Below, in pieces: positions 14,707-15,729 of a stretch of DNA of 15,729 bases. Made by a program: the position numbers and the translations under genes. The stretch lies in the NCBI GenBank assembly GCA_964449305.1, contig CAYUYM010000072.1:1-15729 (forward strand), read 5' to 3'. Below the pieces are notes generated by a model. That model worked only from the letters and a program-made list of their open reading frames with translations, had not been told where the DNA came from and searched no databases. The stretch is from CAYUYM01 sp964449305 (GTDB taxonomy: Bacteria; Bacteroidota; Ignavibacteria; SZUA-365; CAYQST01). Each line of letters starts with the position of its first letter. Position 1 is the first letter of the stretch.

Positions 14707-15590
14707 GTCTTGATCAGCGTGAACTGAACGCGATCTTTTCGCTTCTCGACGATCCCGATCCCACCGTGCAGGAGGCCGTACGGGAGCGCATCATGGCGGC
14801 GGGGGAGGGCGTCATCAGCCCGCTGCTCATCCGTGTGGAGGCGCACGGAGGCCAGCATGGTGAGCTGGTGAAGGTGTTGACACAGGACATCCGAGTGGAT
14901 CGCGCCATCCAGCGCATGCAGCGCATTGGGGAGGGGACCTACGACATCCCCGGGCTTGAGGAGGGCGCATGGGCCATCGCACGCTTCGGCCACCCGACAC
15001 TCGATGTGCAGGCCCACCGTTTCCAGCTCGACGAGATGGCGCGCACCATCTCCGTTCTTGCCGGCCCGGGGGCGAATCCCAGCGAGCGCTACCACCGCCT
15101 GCGGACACACGTGTTTGGTGATCTCGGCTTCCAAGGGGACAGGACGAGCTACTTCGATCCCGACAACAGCTACCTCAACAAGGTGATTGAACGGCGGAAG
15201 GGGATCCCCATCTCGCTGTCCGTCCTGACCATGCTTGTCGCCGGCCGTGTCGGCGTCGAGCTGCGTGGGGTCGGCATGCCCATGCATTTTCTGCTCGCCT
15301 TCGAGTCGTCGATGGACGAGGTGTTCATCGATCCCTTCAATGGTGGAGCGATGATCACCTATGAGGACTGCCGGGCGCTGCTCGCTGCGGCGGATGTGAC
15401 CCTCACGCACGATCTGCTCGAACCGGTCACCAACCGCGCCATCATGATCCGCATGTGGCGGAACCTCCTGGCTGCGTACCATCACACCCACATGAAGGAC
15501 GAGAGGCACATGGTGACGCGCATTCTCGAGGCCATCACCGGGGAGCGCGATCACGAGCCCGACGCTCCCGATGATGAGGACGATGCCTGA
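14703..15590 (+). CDS. SirB1-like transglutaminase-fold protein
   Basis: The 295-residue protein resembles the SirB1/Transglut_core2 family. A helical N-terminal part (about 1-85) includes a HEAT-like stretch, DDPDPTVQEAVRERI. The transglutaminase-like core follows, with ERRKGIPISLS at about 163-173, MPMHFLL containing His195, and IDPFNGG with Asp210. In true transglutaminases a Cys stands where this protein has GIPIS, so His and Asp remain but the nucleophile is missing, as in other SirB1-like proteins as far as I recall. A non-catalytic or altered role is likely. The C-terminus is strongly acidic (DAPDDEDDA). The ATG overlaps the LOG stop by 4 bp. The biochemical function is not established. 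Confidence 0.82.
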   Translation: MSLDQRELNAIFSLLDDPDPTVQEAVRERIMAAGEGVISPLLIRVEAHGGQHGELVKVLTQDIRVDRAIQRMQRIGEGTYDIPGLEEGAWAIARFGHPTLDVQAHRFQLDEMARTISVLAGPGANPSERYHRLRTHVFGDLGFQGDRTSYFDPDNSYLNKVIERRKGIPISLSVLTMLVAGRVGVELRGVGMPMHFLLAFESSMDEVFIDPFNGGAMITYEDCRALLAAADVTLTHDLLEPVTNRAIMIRMWRNLLAAYHHTHMKDERHMVTRILEAITGERDHEPDAPDDEDDA

Positions 15591-15729
15591 CCATGGACAG
15601 GCTGCGTGGCGGAGGGAGTTCAAGAGTTGAAGGGTGATGCGGGAAAGCCGGCTGCTCGAGTCCTTCTGAACCAAGGCTGCCAACCCTGAGAACCCGCCCG
15701 TTGGGACCCCGCGCGCCGGCGCCGACTGG
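15591..15729. other. Downstream spacer at the window edge
   Basis: I see no gene longer than a 14-codon frame, no RNA gene and no clear terminator hairpin with a T-run here. Confidence 0.5.

Overview
The window is a GC-rich (roughly 60-65% by eye) chromosomal segment of a bacterium that most likely belongs to the Bacteroidota/FCB supergroup. The main evidence is a secreted hydrolase ending in a type IX secretion (Por-type) sorting domain. Supporting evidence is a Bacteroidota-style TAnnTTTG -7 box, weak ribosome binding sites on several genes and a lipoprotein with a short signal peptide. Other promoters look like ordinary sigma70 sites (TTGACA/TATAAT), so a deep high-GC lineage such as Kapabacteria, Rhodothermia or a relative fits better than Bacteroides. 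That placement is inference.

Layout. Positions 1-629 hold a non-coding tandem array of a 49-bp unit, itself built of seven heptamers, followed by about 300 bp without a gene. lexA (minus) comes next. A second, 33-bp tandem repeat lies between the lexA promoter and a rightward gene run: a lipoprotein of the cyclase/kynurenine formamidase family, a cytoplasmic L-asparaginase, a saccharopine dehydrogenase-like oxidoreductase, an alkyltransferase-like (ATL) DNA-repair protein with a TTG start, and a secreted CocE/X-Pro dipeptidyl-peptidase-type hydrolase. A leftward block follows: a one-chain ADP-forming acyl/acetyl-CoA synthetase, an unrecognised exported Gly-rich membrane protein, a 73-residue two-helix membrane protein and a sodium:solute symporter-family transporter. 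A divergent promoter region then leads to a rightward operon of an SDR (pteridine reductase-like), a LOG-family nucleotide phosphoribohydrolase and a SirB1/transglutaminase-like protein.

How the genes may work together. Extracellular peptide or ester hydrolysis, asparagine deamidation, a lysine-pathway type dehydrogenase and an ADP-forming CoA ligase would fit amino-acid or peptide catabolism with substrate-level ATP formation. The genes lie in several transcription units, so this is only a suggestion. I see no phage, transposon, CRISPR, toxin-antitoxin or recognisable defence locus, and no rRNA or tRNA.

The most unusual items are the nested 7/49/245-bp repeat array and a matching heptamer-phased patch upstream of the saccharopine dehydrogenase gene, the 33-bp repeat beside the lexA promoter, the unrecognised protein with six Gly-rich segments spaced about 29 residues apart, the PWWR-type ATL protein, and a transporter with an atypical sodium-site sequence plus a small membrane partner.
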